From assembly GCA_945639745.1 (NCBI GenBank), contig CALZEK010000024.1:1-11370 (forward strand): DNA of 11,370 nt, in the 5' to 3' direction. The position numbers and the translations under genes were made by a program. This document shows, piece by piece, positions 1-6,033 of this stretch. The notes beneath the pieces were generated by a model, which saw only the letters and a program-made list of their open reading frames with translations, made no database searches and was not told the origin of the DNA. Numbering within the stretch: position 1 is the stretch's first letter; every line of letters starts with the position of its first letter. This DNA comes from an uncultured Bacillaceae bacterium. GTDB taxonomy: Bacteria > Bacillota > Bacilli > Bacillales > Amphibacillaceae.

Positions 1-68
1 ATTTCTTAATAAATTATTTTGTTTTTTCACTTGACTTTATATAGTTAGTCTTTCTTAATATATTTACA

Positions 69-97
69 ACTATATGATGGCGCTCTCAATAAAGCAA
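69..97 (-). promoter_or_regulatory. Possible SigmaA promoter reading out of the left end
   Basis: On the minus strand TTGCTT (97-92) is followed after exactly 17 bases by TATAGT (74-69). It sits just past the terminator of the yktB-like gene and would start a transcript near position 62, heading left. No coding region is visible between 1 and 68, so the served gene would lie outside the window. The -35 element is a 4/6 match and the -10 a 5/6 match; such matches also arise by chance in DNA this AT-rich. Confidence 0.35.
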
Positions 98-100
98 TCT

Positions 101-122
101 AAAAAGAGAAAAATCTCTTTTT
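101..122 (-). terminator. Rho-independent terminator of the yktB-like gene
   Basis: A perfect 9-bp hairpin (101-109 with 114-122, loop of four) has a T-rich 3' arm on the minus strand. It begins at the stop codon of the yktB-like gene (123-121), so the stop lies within the edge of the hairpin. The stem is AT-rich and therefore not very strong. Confidence 0.6.
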
Positions 123-747
123 AATGTCCAATAATTATATCATAAATGGGAAGTAAATCTTCGATAGTTTCTTTTGTATAATTAAAAAATTCATCTTTAT
201 TCATTTTAATCGCTTCTTCACGAGATAGATGTCTACCGACTAAAAATTCAGCTTTTTTAACATCATGAAGTCGATCTAGAATTTTAGTAAGTCCAGTTGT
301 GCCTATTTTATGAATGAATTCGGCATCTGGTTTAGTATGATCTCCAGAAACAATATAATCAGATTTGAGTGAAATAAGAGGATTTAAATCGTTTTTAAAG
401 CGCTCAGCAATTATTTTCTTGTGAGGATTTTCATAAATAACAGCAACAATAATAAATAAATGTGTGCCCCACAAACCAATTTGGAAATGTGGTAATGCTT
501 TATAACCGCGTTTAGCAGAAGCAAAAGCAACCCAACTGTCAGTTGGTGGATTTACAGTGCGACGGGCATGTCTTGCAACATGAGGAAAAAACTCACCAGT
601 CCCATGTCCTGATAAAACATCTGAAAAATAATCACCTAATTGATGAAACTTAGGTTGAACTTGATTTTGTAAAGCAGTCATTCTATTTTCTAATCCTTCT
701 ATGTAAAATACATCAAAATCCTCATTGTCCCAAAAACTTTTTGACAT
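121..747 (-). CDS. yktB: UPF0637 / DUF1054 family protein (YktB-like)
   Basis: This 208-residue protein belongs to the UPF0637/DUF1054 family, whose B. subtilis member is YktB. The length is typical. The recognisable core is the segment around residues 55-95: HVARHARRTVNPP, then DSWVAFA, KRGYKALPHFQIGLW. The family has no established biochemical function; the run of basic residues near the conserved HARR segment could contact nucleic acid or phosphate, but that is only inference. The start is ATG at 747, preceded by GGGAGTGAT (759-751). A small hairpin terminator overlaps the stop. In B. subtilis the yktB neighbourhood includes yktA and yktC; neither is inside this window, although a promoter-like signal points left out of it. 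The next gene to the right is divergent. Confidence 0.9.
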   Translation of the reverse strand: MSKSFWDNEDFDVFYIEGLENRMTALQNQVQPKFHQLGDYFSDVLSGHGTGEFFPHVARHARRTVNPPTDSWVAFASAKRGYKALPHFQIGLWGTHLFIIVAVIYENPHKKIIAERFKNDLNPLISLKSDYIVSGDHTKPDAEFIHKIGTTGLTKILDRLHDVKKAEFLVGRHLSREEAIKMNKDEFFNYTKETIEDLLPIYDIIIGH

Positions 748-826
748 AAAATCACTCCCTAATAATTAATTACTATAATCATAACAGAAATGAAGCAAAG
801 ATAAGTAAATAACATCTATAAAATAA

Positions 827-842
827 GTGTTTATTTGAACAC
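827..842. repeat. Short perfect inverted repeat upstream of the 874 gene
   Basis: GTGTT (827-831) and AACAC (838-842) form a perfect dyad around six bases, in the gap between the divergent yktB-like gene and the 874 gene. It lies where the -35 element of the rightward promoter would fall, so it could be an operator. Five-base arms are short and this could be chance. Confidence 0.3.
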
Positions 843-846
843 ATTT

Positions 847-855
847 TGTTATACT
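847..855 (+). promoter_or_regulatory. Possible extended -10 promoter element
   Basis: TG-T-TATACT (847-855) is an extended -10 pattern just upstream of the 874 gene. No good -35 element lies 16-18 bases upstream. Transcription from it would begin around 861-862, within or at the ribosome binding site AGGAGG (861-866), giving a leader of only about 12 bases. It is therefore either a very-short-leader promoter or a chance match. Confidence 0.3.
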
Positions 856-873
856 AATCGAGGAGGTGTTTTG

Positions 874-1203
874 ATGTCTGATTTACAATTTTTTATTCGT
901 CATCAACCTGATTTTATTCAAGATAAATTTATTCTCGTCTTTAAAAGCGATGAGGCAAGAGATTATTTTAAAAAAGCAATAAAAAATAGCCGTTTTGAAG
1001 AAATATCAAGTGAAGTAGCTGAACAAGCGGTACGTATAGGGATTCAAGGAAAAACAATTCCTTATGGTTACACGTTAAAGTTAACAGATGAAGAAATGAA
1101 TCAATTAAGTACAGCTAATTGGTCTTTAACTGCTGAACTTTTAGCAGAAGGAAATGAAAGATTATATAAAGAAGCTGGAGGTAATAAAAATGAAGAAGCT
1201 TAA
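874..1203 (+). CDS. Hypothetical small soluble protein, first gene of a two-gene unit
   Basis: I do not recognise this 109-residue protein. It has no signal peptide or membrane segment, and its C-terminus is acidic. It reads as alternating strands and helices (MSDLQFFIRHQPDFIQDKF near the start, LTDEEMNQL near residue 80), consistent with a small alpha/beta domain. The start is ATG 874, because AGGAGG (861-866) lies seven bases before it; an upstream in-frame TTG at 835 lacks a ribosome binding site. Its last codons contain the ribosome binding site GGAGG (1177-1181) of the next gene, and the two frames overlap by 14 bases, so translation is probably coupled and the products may work together. 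No function can be named from the sequence. Confidence 0.75.
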   Translation: MSDLQFFIRHQPDFIQDKFILVFKSDEARDYFKKAIKNSRFEEISSEVAEQAVRIGIQGKTIPYGYTLKLTDEEMNQLSTANWSLTAELLAEGNERLYKEAGGNKNEEA

Positions 1204-1402
1204 CGTTGATGGTTTAGATTTAACTAAAGAACAAATCCAGTTATTATTAGCTGAATTAAAAGAAGAAAAAGTAAATGATGTAGAAGACTTAGAACGCTAT
1301 TTAAAAGGTTATTGGTATACAAAAGATATGGCTCGAAAAAGTCATTTATTAATGAGTGACAAACCAAAGAAAAAAAACTTTGCATTGCCTTTTGAAGAAT
1401 AA
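1190..1402 (+). CDS. Hypothetical small acidic/basic protein, second gene of the unit
   Basis: This 70-residue protein is not recognised. It begins MKKLNVDGLDLTKEQIQLLLAEL and appears mainly helical in its first half, with acidic stretches (EEKVNDVEDLE). A basic KPKKK patch lies near the end, followed by an FALPFEE tail. There is no membrane segment or cysteine motif. The start ATG 1190 follows GGAGG (1177-1181) with an eight-base gap, and the frame begins 14 bases before the end of the upstream gene. An earlier in-frame start at 1154 has no ribosome binding site. A strong terminator follows directly, so the two small genes form a closed transcription unit. The size and charge would suit a small adaptor or regulatory protein, but that is a guess. 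Confidence 0.7.
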   Translation: MKKLNVDGLDLTKEQIQLLLAELKEEKVNDVEDLERYLKGYWYTKDMARKSHLLMSDKPKKKNFALPFEE

Positions 1403-1407
1403 TATTT

Positions 1408-1436
1408 AAGACTGAGAGAAGTGTTCAGTCTTTTTT
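1408..1436 (+). terminator. Rho-independent terminator after the two small genes
   Basis: AAGACTGA (1408-1415) pairs perfectly with TCAGTCTT (1425-1432) around a nine-base loop and is followed by further T residues to 1436. It starts five bases after the stop codon of the 70-residue protein. Confidence 0.8.
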
Positions 1437-1503
1437 ATGTTTGAATTATACATCTTAAAAATATGATATATTAAAGAAAGCCATAAAAAATTAGCTATGG
1501 GAT

Positions 1504-1511
1504 GAGGAGGG
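1504..1511 (+). promoter_or_regulatory. Strong ribosome binding site without a normal start codon
   Basis: GAGGAGGG (1504-1511) is a near-perfect Shine-Dalgarno sequence. The in-frame codon at normal spacing (six bases) is ATC at 1518, not ATG, GTG or TTG. The first ATG of the reading frame is 36 bases away at 1548 with no ribosome binding site of its own. The site decides between a non-standard start and an unexplained gap. Confidence 0.6.
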
Positions 1512-1547
1512 TTAAGTATCGAAACAAATAGAATTTCAAATCAAATT

Positions 1548-1904
1548 ATGATATTATGGCTACCACTCACTGCATTAATTGCCTCGAGTATCCTTTTATA
1601 TACAGATCGTGAGACATTTGCAATAGGTCTTATATTATTGGGATTAGGGTTAGATGGTTTTATGAACTTACGCTTACTTGGTAGCAATGCACCTACAGAT
1701 GAATTTTATTTGAGCGTCTTAGAAAAAGGTAGGGATATCGGATTTAGAATTGTCTATTCGATGATTGTCATTTTAATAATTGTTCATTATGCCTATCAAC
1801 CATTGTTTACTAGCTTTGTATTGATTACTCTATTATACACAGCTTATGCAGCTACTACTTTAAGTACAATGTTTTTTATAATTAAAAATAAATACTCTAA
1901 TTAA
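1548..1904 (+). CDS. Small integral membrane protein of unknown function
   Basis: From the first ATG the protein has 118 residues with about four hydrophobic segments: roughly 2-18, 22-40, 67-84 and 87-112. A short polar loop, NAPTDEFYLSVLEKGRDIGFR, lies between the second and third. It ends in a basic IKNKYSN tail. I do not recognise the family. The reading frame is open upstream, and the strong ribosome binding site at 1504-1511 suggests translation really begins at ATC 1518. That would add ten residues, IETNRISNQI, with the first read as Met. The gene stands alone, between the terminator at 1408-1436 and its own terminator at 1903-1949. A poor promoter-like pair (TTGAAT near 1440) lies upstream; I would not rely on it. 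Confidence 0.7.
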   Translation: MILWLPLTALIASSILLYTDRETFAIGLILLGLGLDGFMNLRLLGSNAPTDEFYLSVLEKGRDIGFRIVYSMIVILIIVHYAYQPLFTSFVLITLLYTAYAATTLSTMFFIIKNKYSN

Positions 1905-1949
1905 GTGTGCTAAATCAAGTTAATAACTTAGATTTTGCACACTTTTTTT
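1903..1949 (+). terminator. Long rho-independent terminator of the small membrane protein gene
   Basis: The stop codon runs into a long hairpin. AAGTGTGC (1903-1910) pairs with GCACACTT (1937-1944), continued by AAATC/GATTT and AAGTT/AACTT across one mismatch and one bulged base, with a three-base loop at 1922-1924. Five T residues follow (1945-1949). Confidence 0.85.
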
Positions 1950-1963
1950 AAATGTTAAAATCT

Positions 1964-1999
1964 AAAAAAACGTTTTTGCTAAAAAGCAAAAACGTTTTT
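1964..1999 (-). terminator. Rho-independent terminator of the GlsB-like gene
   Basis: A perfect 15-bp hairpin (1966-1980 with 1985-1999, loop AAAA) lies just after the stop codon at 2003. On the minus strand it ends in a run of seven T residues. It faces the terminator at 1903-1949, so the two convergent genes each have their own signal rather than sharing one. Confidence 0.85.
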
Positions 2000-2002
2000 A
2001 AT

Positions 2003-2251
2003 TTATTTACGAGCTTTACCTAAAATAAAGCTTAAAATTAAAATTAAAATTGCTGAACCAATAAGTGCTGGAATAATAAAGAATCCGCCTAACTCGGGTC
2101 CCCACTCACCTAGCAATAATGAACCAAGCCAAGCACCTACAATCCCTGCAAGAATATTGCCGACAATTCCACCAGGTATATCTCTGCCTAGTAAAAGACC
2201 AGCAAACCAACCAATTAGACCACCAACTATTAGTGTCCAAATTATACTCAT
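2003..2251 (-). CDS. GlsB/YeaQ/YmgE family stress-response membrane protein
   Basis: This 82-residue protein is a member of the transglycosylase-associated (Transgly_assoc) family that includes GlsB, YeaQ and YmgE. It is small, glycine-rich and almost wholly hydrophobic. Three membrane segments can be seen, at about residues 3-21, 27-46 and 55-77. The typical GxxxG-rich pattern is present (GGLIGWFAGLLLG, then GIVGNILAGIVGAWLG), ending in a GKARK tail. Relatives are membrane proteins linked to general stress responses; in Gram-positives GlsB anchors the Asp23 envelope-stress protein. The start is ATG 2251, with AGGAG (2264-2260) eight bases upstream; a GTG at 2260 overlaps that site and is rejected. 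A SigB-like promoter (2338-2313) fits a stress role. The AI-2E family gene lies upstream on the same strand without a visible terminator between them. Confidence 0.88.
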   Translation of the reverse strand: MSIIWTLIVGGLIGWFAGLLLGRDIPGGIVGNILAGIVGAWLGSLLLGEWGPELGGFFIIPALIGSAILILILSFILGKARK

Positions 2252-2312
2252 TTTATTCACTCCTATATATTTAGTGTTATTTTTTTATAACTAAATTAAG
2301 TTATGTAGTTAT

Positions 2313-2338
2313 ATATCCTATATATGAGTTAATTAAAC
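2313..2338 (-). promoter_or_regulatory. Candidate SigB-type promoter for the GlsB-like gene
   Basis: On the minus strand GTTTAA (2338-2333) is followed after 14 bases by GGATAT (2318-2313). This is close to the SigB pattern of Bacillales, GTTTWW then 13-15 bases then GGGWAW, with one mismatch in the -10 element. It would give a leader of about 50-55 bases before ATG 2251. The family served is a general-stress family, which strengthens the call. Confidence 0.5.
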
Positions 2339-2387
2339 ATTTAATGATAGATATTTTTCACGTTAAAAAATAAGAGTAAAAAATAGT

Positions 2388-3548
2388 TTATTTATTAGTT
2401 TCATTCTTATTTTTATAAATAATAACGTCCTCTTTTTTTGGCGATAAAACAACAAAAGTCCAAATAGCTTTAAATATCCCTGTTTCATGTAGTGTTATTA
2501 CGAAAATATAAGTAAGAGGGCCTAAAATAATTCCTAATACACCAATTAGTTTAAAACCTACAAACATGGCAAATAGTGTAGCGAGAGGGCTTATTCCAAT
2601 ACTAGAGGAAAGGATTTTAGGTTTTATTAATTGTCTTTGAGCAACGACTAATCCATAAAGAATTGATAAGCCAATACCAAGAGTGATATCTCCCGTAGTA
2701 AAACTAAAGATAATCCACGGTAAAAACACTAAAATAGCACCGATATATGGAAGAAAATCAACAATCCAAATAATTAAAGCAATTGTTAAAGCGTGTTCAA
2801 CTCTTAAAATTAATAGTCCGATTAAAACAAGACATGCCGTAAGAAAAGTAAGTTTTAATTCGGCTTTTAAAAAGCCAAGCAAAGCTCTTTGTAAACTAGA
2901 ATGAATTTGATCGATTTTATCGTGAACTTTATTAGGTACAACTTGGTGCATTTTTTTAACTAATCGATACCAATCTTTACTTATGAAAAAAGTAGCAAGT
3001 AGTGAGATAACTAACAAGGTAGCCATATTAGGTAATTTTAAAATAAGTGTATATAAACCATTAGCAGTTGATTGAGTTAAGTTACTAAATGCATTTGTTA
3101 GATTAGAACCAAGGATTTGTACACTATCTAAAACAGTACTTCTTTGATCTTGGTCTAAATCTTCAAACATTATGAGCAAATTGTTATAAATCGGAATGAT
3201 TTTTGTGCTGTAAAAATATTCAATGTTTATTGTAAATTGAGTGAACCTTTCAGGTACAATTTTAGAGAGATAGGCAAATCCAGTAATAATTTCATTGACA
3301 AGTAATGTAATCGCAGTTGATATCACACCTAAAATAATAATAATAGAAGTGAATACAGATAAACCACGAGACATTTTTGCTCTTACCTGAAAAAAATCTA
3401 CTAACGGATTAATGATTAAAGCTAAGAAAAAGCCAATAATAAACGGTGCTGTTAGTTTACTTAGATAGATTAATAAGAAAACACTTAAAACAGTAATTGC
3501 TATCACCATTAAGAAACGAAGTCCTTTAAATAAAAAATCACGGTTCAT
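2388..3548 (-). CDS. AI-2E family transporter (PerM/TqsA-like)
   Basis: The 386-residue protein has the length and topology of the AI-2E family of membrane proteins (Pfam PF01594). It has paired hydrophobic segments at about 9-47, a third near 61-85, a soluble stretch of about 65 residues, then further segments near 165-190, 228-250, 252-278, 283-303 and 325-355. Family hallmarks are the N-terminal PFIIGFFLALIINPLVDFF region and the later LPYIGAILVFLPWI segment. Proposed substrates vary between members (autoinducer-2 export, Na+/H+ exchange, or unknown), so the family name should not be read as proof of quorum-sensing transport. The start ATG 3548 is preceded by AGAGGTGAT (3560-3552). It is followed on the same strand by the GlsB-like gene, which has its own promoter candidate. 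Confidence 0.88.
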   Translation of the reverse strand: MNRDFLFKGLRFLMVIAITVLSVFLLIYLSKLTAPFIIGFFLALIINPLVDFFQVRAKMSRGLSVFTSIIIILGVISTAITLLVNEIITGFAYLSKIVPERFTQFTINIEYFYSTKIIPIYNNLLIMFEDLDQDQRSTVLDSVQILGSNLTNAFSNLTQSTANGLYTLILKLPNMATLLVISLLATFFISKDWYRLVKKMHQVVPNKVHDKIDQIHSSLQRALLGFLKAELKLTFLTACLVLIGLLILRVEHALTIALIIWIVDFLPYIGAILVFLPWIIFSFTTGDITLGIGLSILYGLVVAQRQLIKPKILSSSIGISPLATLFAMFVGFKLIGVLGIILGPLTYIFVITLHETGIFKAIWTFVVLSPKKEDVIIYKNKNETNK

Positions 3549-3591
3549 TTAATCACCTCTTTTGTGCAAATCTTACTTCCATAATACAACA

Positions 3592-3620
3592 TTTATAGAA
3601 TGATTGTTAGATGATTTGAA
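3592..3620 (-). promoter_or_regulatory. Possible SigmaA promoter of the AI-2E family gene
   Basis: On the minus strand TTCAAA (3620-3615) and TATAAA (3597-3592) are separated by 17 bases. They lie about 45 bases upstream of ATG 3548. The -35 match is only 4/6, so this is a weak call. Confidence 0.35.
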
Positions 3621-3721
3621 TTGAATCTAGTTAAAAAAACTGATAAATCTAAAAATTTCTTTGAGTTTTTAAATAATAAATGATTCAATAGAGATAGCAA
3701 AGAAAAAAGGAGAGATTGTTT

Positions 3722-4678
3722 ATGAGTATACACGAACATAATTATCCATATAAAACAATTCATGATTTTCATTCACATTCACATTTTGGTTGGGATCGTT
3801 CAATTGAACCAATAACTGAAGTAGAATCAGGACAAATTGTTAATTATGAAATAATCGAAGCTTCGAATGGTCAATTCACAAAAAATTCAACACCTGAAGA
3901 TGTAGCAAATATAGATTTTAATGAAGTAAACCCTGTCTCAGGACCAGTTTATGTAAAAGGAGCTATGCCTGGCGATACACTTGAAATAGAAATGTTAGAT
4001 TTTCGTCAATTAGATTGGGGTTGGACAGCTATTATACCGGGATTTGGCTTATTATCTGAAACGTTTATAAAACCAGAAATAAAAATATTTGATTTAAAAG
4101 ATAGAAATCGAGCTGAATTTTTACATGGTATTGATTTTTTTATTAAGCCTTTTCCAGGAACTATGGGAGTAGCATTAGAAGAACCAGGACTTCATGGAAT
4201 AGTTCCGCCAAGACAAAATGGTGGAAATATGGATATTCGTCATTTAGTGAAAGGGACAAAATTATATTTACCAGTCTTTGTTGAAGGTGCCCTATTTTCA
4301 ATTGGTGACACTCACGCAGCACAAGGTGACGGGGAGGTTTGTGGGACAGCCATTGAAGCATCAATGGAAACAACAATTAAATTTACACTTCATAAGGGTA
4401 AAACAATTCAAGAACCACGTTATGAAATTCCAGGACCGCCAACACCTGAAGCTGATAGTCAGGGATATTTTGTCACTACAGGTCAAGGACCGGATTTATA
4501 CCAAGCATCGCAAAAGGCGATTAGTTATATGATTGAACATTTAATAGATGTCTATGGTTTAAAAGATTCTGAAGCATATATGCTATGTAGTATTTCTGTA
4601 GACCTTAGAATTAATGAAATAGTTAATGCACCAAATTATTTAGTTTCTGCCTTCTTACCAAATTCAATTTTTAAATAA
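3722..4678 (+). CDS. Acetamidase/formamidase family protein
   Basis: This 318-residue protein belongs to the FmdA/AmdA family (Pfam PF03069), which hydrolyses short amides such as formamide or acetamide to the carboxylate and ammonia. Family features include the His-rich N-terminus with HSHSHFGWD (17-25), NPVSGPVYVKGAMPGDTLEIEM (contiguous block near 75-96, DNA 3941-4000), and PPRQNGGNMDIRHL near residues 163-176. The signature GDTHAAQGDGEVCGTAIE begins at residue 195, with His198, Asp203 and Glu205 likely at the active or metal site. Length is near the short end for the family. It is cytoplasmic, with no signal peptide. The start ATG 3722 is nine bases after AGGAG (3708-3712); a TTG at 3716 is too close to it. 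An aspartate dehydrogenase gene follows after 16 bases. The exact amide substrate cannot be read from the sequence. Confidence 0.9.
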   Translation: MSIHEHNYPYKTIHDFHSHSHFGWDRSIEPITEVESGQIVNYEIIEASNGQFTKNSTPEDVANIDFNEVNPVSGPVYVKGAMPGDTLEIEMLDFRQLDWGWTAIIPGFGLLSETFIKPEIKIFDLKDRNRAEFLHGIDFFIKPFPGTMGVALEEPGLHGIVPPRQNGGNMDIRHLVKGTKLYLPVFVEGALFSIGDTHAAQGDGEVCGTAIEASMETTIKFTLHKGKTIQEPRYEIPGPPTPEADSQGYFVTTGQGPDLYQASQKAISYMIEHLIDVYGLKDSEAYMLCSISVDLRINEIVNAPNYLVSAFLPNSIFK

Positions 4679-4694
4679 TAAAAACAGATAGGTA

Positions 4695-5483
4695 GTGATT
4701 TCAATTAAAATAGGTTTAATAGGAACAGGAGTTATTGCAGAATATTTGTTAAAAGAAATCAATGAAAAATCAAGCTATCCAATCAAGATAGTAGCGGGTG
4801 TTGTAAGAAATAAAGAAAAGTACAAACATTTAGAAGATAAATATAATATTCAAATTACTGAGGATATCAATCGTCTCTTAGAAAAAGACATAGATTTAGT
4901 TGTTGAAGCAGCTACAGTATCAACAGTGAAAAGATATTTACCTAAAGTCATTAAACATAAAGATTGCCTGATTATTAGTGTGGGCGCCTTTTCTGATGAA
5001 GAATTCTTGAAAAATATTTATACATTAGCTTTCGAAAATAATCATTCAATCCATCTGCCCTCAGGTGCAATTGGCGGATTGGATTTAATTCAAAACGCTG
5101 AAGTTACTTCAGGCCTTAAAACAGTAAAATTAACTACAAGAAAACCAGCCCATACTTTTAATGAAGGAAGTATAACTACAGATAAGGTAATTTATCAAGG
5201 TTCAGCTGCGCAAGCAATTGAAAAATATCCTAAAAATATTAATGTGGCAATTATACTCTCTTTAGCAGGGTTAGGTGTAACAAAAACAGAGGTTGAAATC
5301 ATTGCCTCTCCTTTTATAAAAGAGAATGAACATACAATTGAAGTAAGTGGAGAATTTGGAGAAATGAAGACAACAATAAAAAACAAACCAATGCCTGAAA
5401 ATACAAATACAAGTTATTTAGCGGCATTAAGTGTTTTGGGAGCAATATTACGTCAAACGAATAAAATCAAAATAGGCATATAA
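4695..5483 (+). CDS. nadX: NadX-type L-aspartate dehydrogenase
   Basis: The 262-residue protein matches the L-aspartate dehydrogenase family (NadX, the TM1643 type). This enzyme uses NAD(P)+ to oxidise L-aspartate to iminoaspartate/oxaloacetate plus ammonia, and can run in reverse. An N-terminal dinucleotide-binding motif IGLIGTGVIAE (5-15) is followed by the family signature PSGAIGGLD (122-130), KNINVA (180-185) and a C-terminal NKPMPENTNTSYLAALSVLGAI block. His213, within NEHTIEV, is in the position expected of the catalytic histidine. The GTG 4695 start is the first possible one after an in-frame stop, but it has no well-spaced ribosome binding site; an ATT at 4704 giving MKIGLIGTG is an alternative. 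No nadA, nadB or nadC gene is nearby, so a role outside NAD synthesis, linked to the upstream amidase, is plausible. Confidence 0.88.
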   Translation: MISIKIGLIGTGVIAEYLLKEINEKSSYPIKIVAGVVRNKEKYKHLEDKYNIQITEDINRLLEKDIDLVVEAATVSTVKRYLPKVIKHKDCLIISVGAFSDEEFLKNIYTLAFENNHSIHLPSGAIGGLDLIQNAEVTSGLKTVKLTTRKPAHTFNEGSITTDKVIYQGSAAQAIEKYPKNINVAIILSLAGLGVTKTEVEIIASPFIKENEHTIEVSGEFGEMKTTIKNKPMPENTNTSYLAALSVLGAILRQTNKIKIGI

Positions 5484-5511
5484 AAAAACGAGTATTTCTA
5501 CTCGTTTTTTT
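5483..5511. terminator. Bidirectional terminator shared by nadX and the dinB-like gene
   Basis: A perfect 12-bp hairpin (5483-5494 with 5499-5510, loop TTTC) with A/T-tracts on both flanks works as a terminator on either strand. It begins at the nadX stop codon. The stop and the final codons of the dinB-like gene (Lys-Asn-Glu-stop) are encoded inside it. Confidence 0.85.
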
Positions 5512-5971
5512 CTTTTAGCGCATCTCTGATTGATTTAGTAATTCCGAGATGTATCCCTTCATGCCAAGTTACAAATTGTAACGAAGCATCTTTACTATCT
5601 AATAAAGTCTTATTAATATCTCTTACTACATCAGCTTCTTCATTTAGCTTGTTTTTGAAAAATGTTTGAATGTATTTGTCTTGTTCAATCAGTGCTTCGA
5701 TTATTTCTTCTTTTGTTGGAACGTCACCAACCCACTCTGATGGTCTTGTACCGTCAGCAAAAAATGTTTGGTAGTGTGGACGTGTCACTTGATAATTTTT
5801 ATCTGCATCTTTTAAAAATGCATCAGCTTCAGCATAGACATGCCCTGCATTCCACCGAATTGTATTTGGAAAACCTTCAGGTTGAATATCCCAATATTTC
5901 TCTTCTAACTTTGGAAGTAAAATAAGTGTTGATGTGCGCGAATAATTAAACATCTTCATTGTGCCTGACAT
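5498..5971 (-). CDS. DinB superfamily protein (DinB_2-type metal-binding four-helix protein)
   Basis: This 157-residue protein is a member of the DinB/YfiT-like superfamily, four-helix-bundle proteins that usually bind a divalent metal through three histidines. Here they are His44 in RWNAGHV and His137/His141 in TWHEGIHLG, the expected spacing. The HxxxH pair and the final helix match the DinB_2 subgroup. Members include thiol-dependent enzymes such as bacillithiol transferases, but many have unknown reactions; despite the name they are not the DinB DNA polymerase. The start ATG 5971 lies seven bases after AAGGAGG (5985-5979); the internal ATGs at residues 5 and 7 are less likely. The C-terminal codons overlap the shared terminator. 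The gene is divergent from the Yip1 gene across a regulatory-looking spacer. Confidence 0.85.
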   Translation of the reverse strand: MSGTMKMFNYSRTSTLILLPKLEEKYWDIQPEGFPNTIRWNAGHVYAEADAFLKDADKNYQVTRPHYQTFFADGTRPSEWVGDVPTKEEIIEALIEQDKYIQTFFKNKLNEEADVVRDINKTLLDSKDASLQFVTWHEGIHLGITKSIRDALKEKNE

Positions 5972-6005
5972 AGAAAAACCTCCTTAAATATTAAAGCTTA
6001 AATTA

Positions 6006-6011
6006 ATTATA
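6006..6011 (-). promoter_or_regulatory. -10 element TATAAT upstream of the dinB-like gene
   Basis: A perfect TATAAT reads on the minus strand at 6011-6006, about 35 bases before ATG 5971. The -35 region 17 bases upstream (6034-6029, ATGATT) is a poor match and lies within the palindrome at 6028-6046. A regulator bound there would compete with RNA polymerase. Confidence 0.45.
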
Positions 6012-6018
6012 CTATAAA

Positions 6019-6033
6019 TGTAAGCGCTAATCA
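6019..6033. promoter_or_regulatory. Imperfect cre (CcpA site)-like sequence
   Basis: TGTAAGCGCTAATCA (6019-6033) has a perfect left half and core of the catabolite-responsive element (TGTAAGCG), but its right half is one base too long for the 14-base consensus TGWNANCGNTNWCA. It lies in the spacer region of the dinB-like promoter. Binding by CcpA is possible but doubtful. Confidence 0.25.

Noticed and set aside
31..61. Rightward promoter-like TTGACT...TAATAT near the left end
   Set aside because: The spacer is 18-19 bases and no plus-strand gene follows; it would run antisense into the yktB-like gene. Left as chance in AT-rich DNA.
1502..1531. Ten-codon reading frame starting ATG 1502 before the small membrane protein
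   Set aside because: The frame begins inside the GAGGAGGG site itself, lacks its own ribosome binding site, and shows no regulatory amino acid run, so I do not call a leader peptide.
2252..2260. GTG 2260 as the start of the GlsB-like gene
   Set aside because: Its first base is part of the AGGAG ribosome binding site; ATG 2251 is correctly spaced.
2683..2904. Open frame antisense to the AI-2E family gene
   Set aside because: A shadow of the real gene, with no ribosome binding site and no recognisable protein features; the same applies to antisense or out-of-frame stretches at 4161-4532, 5195-5386, 5662-5925, 6760-7047, 8127-8336, 8719-8955 and 10658-10963.
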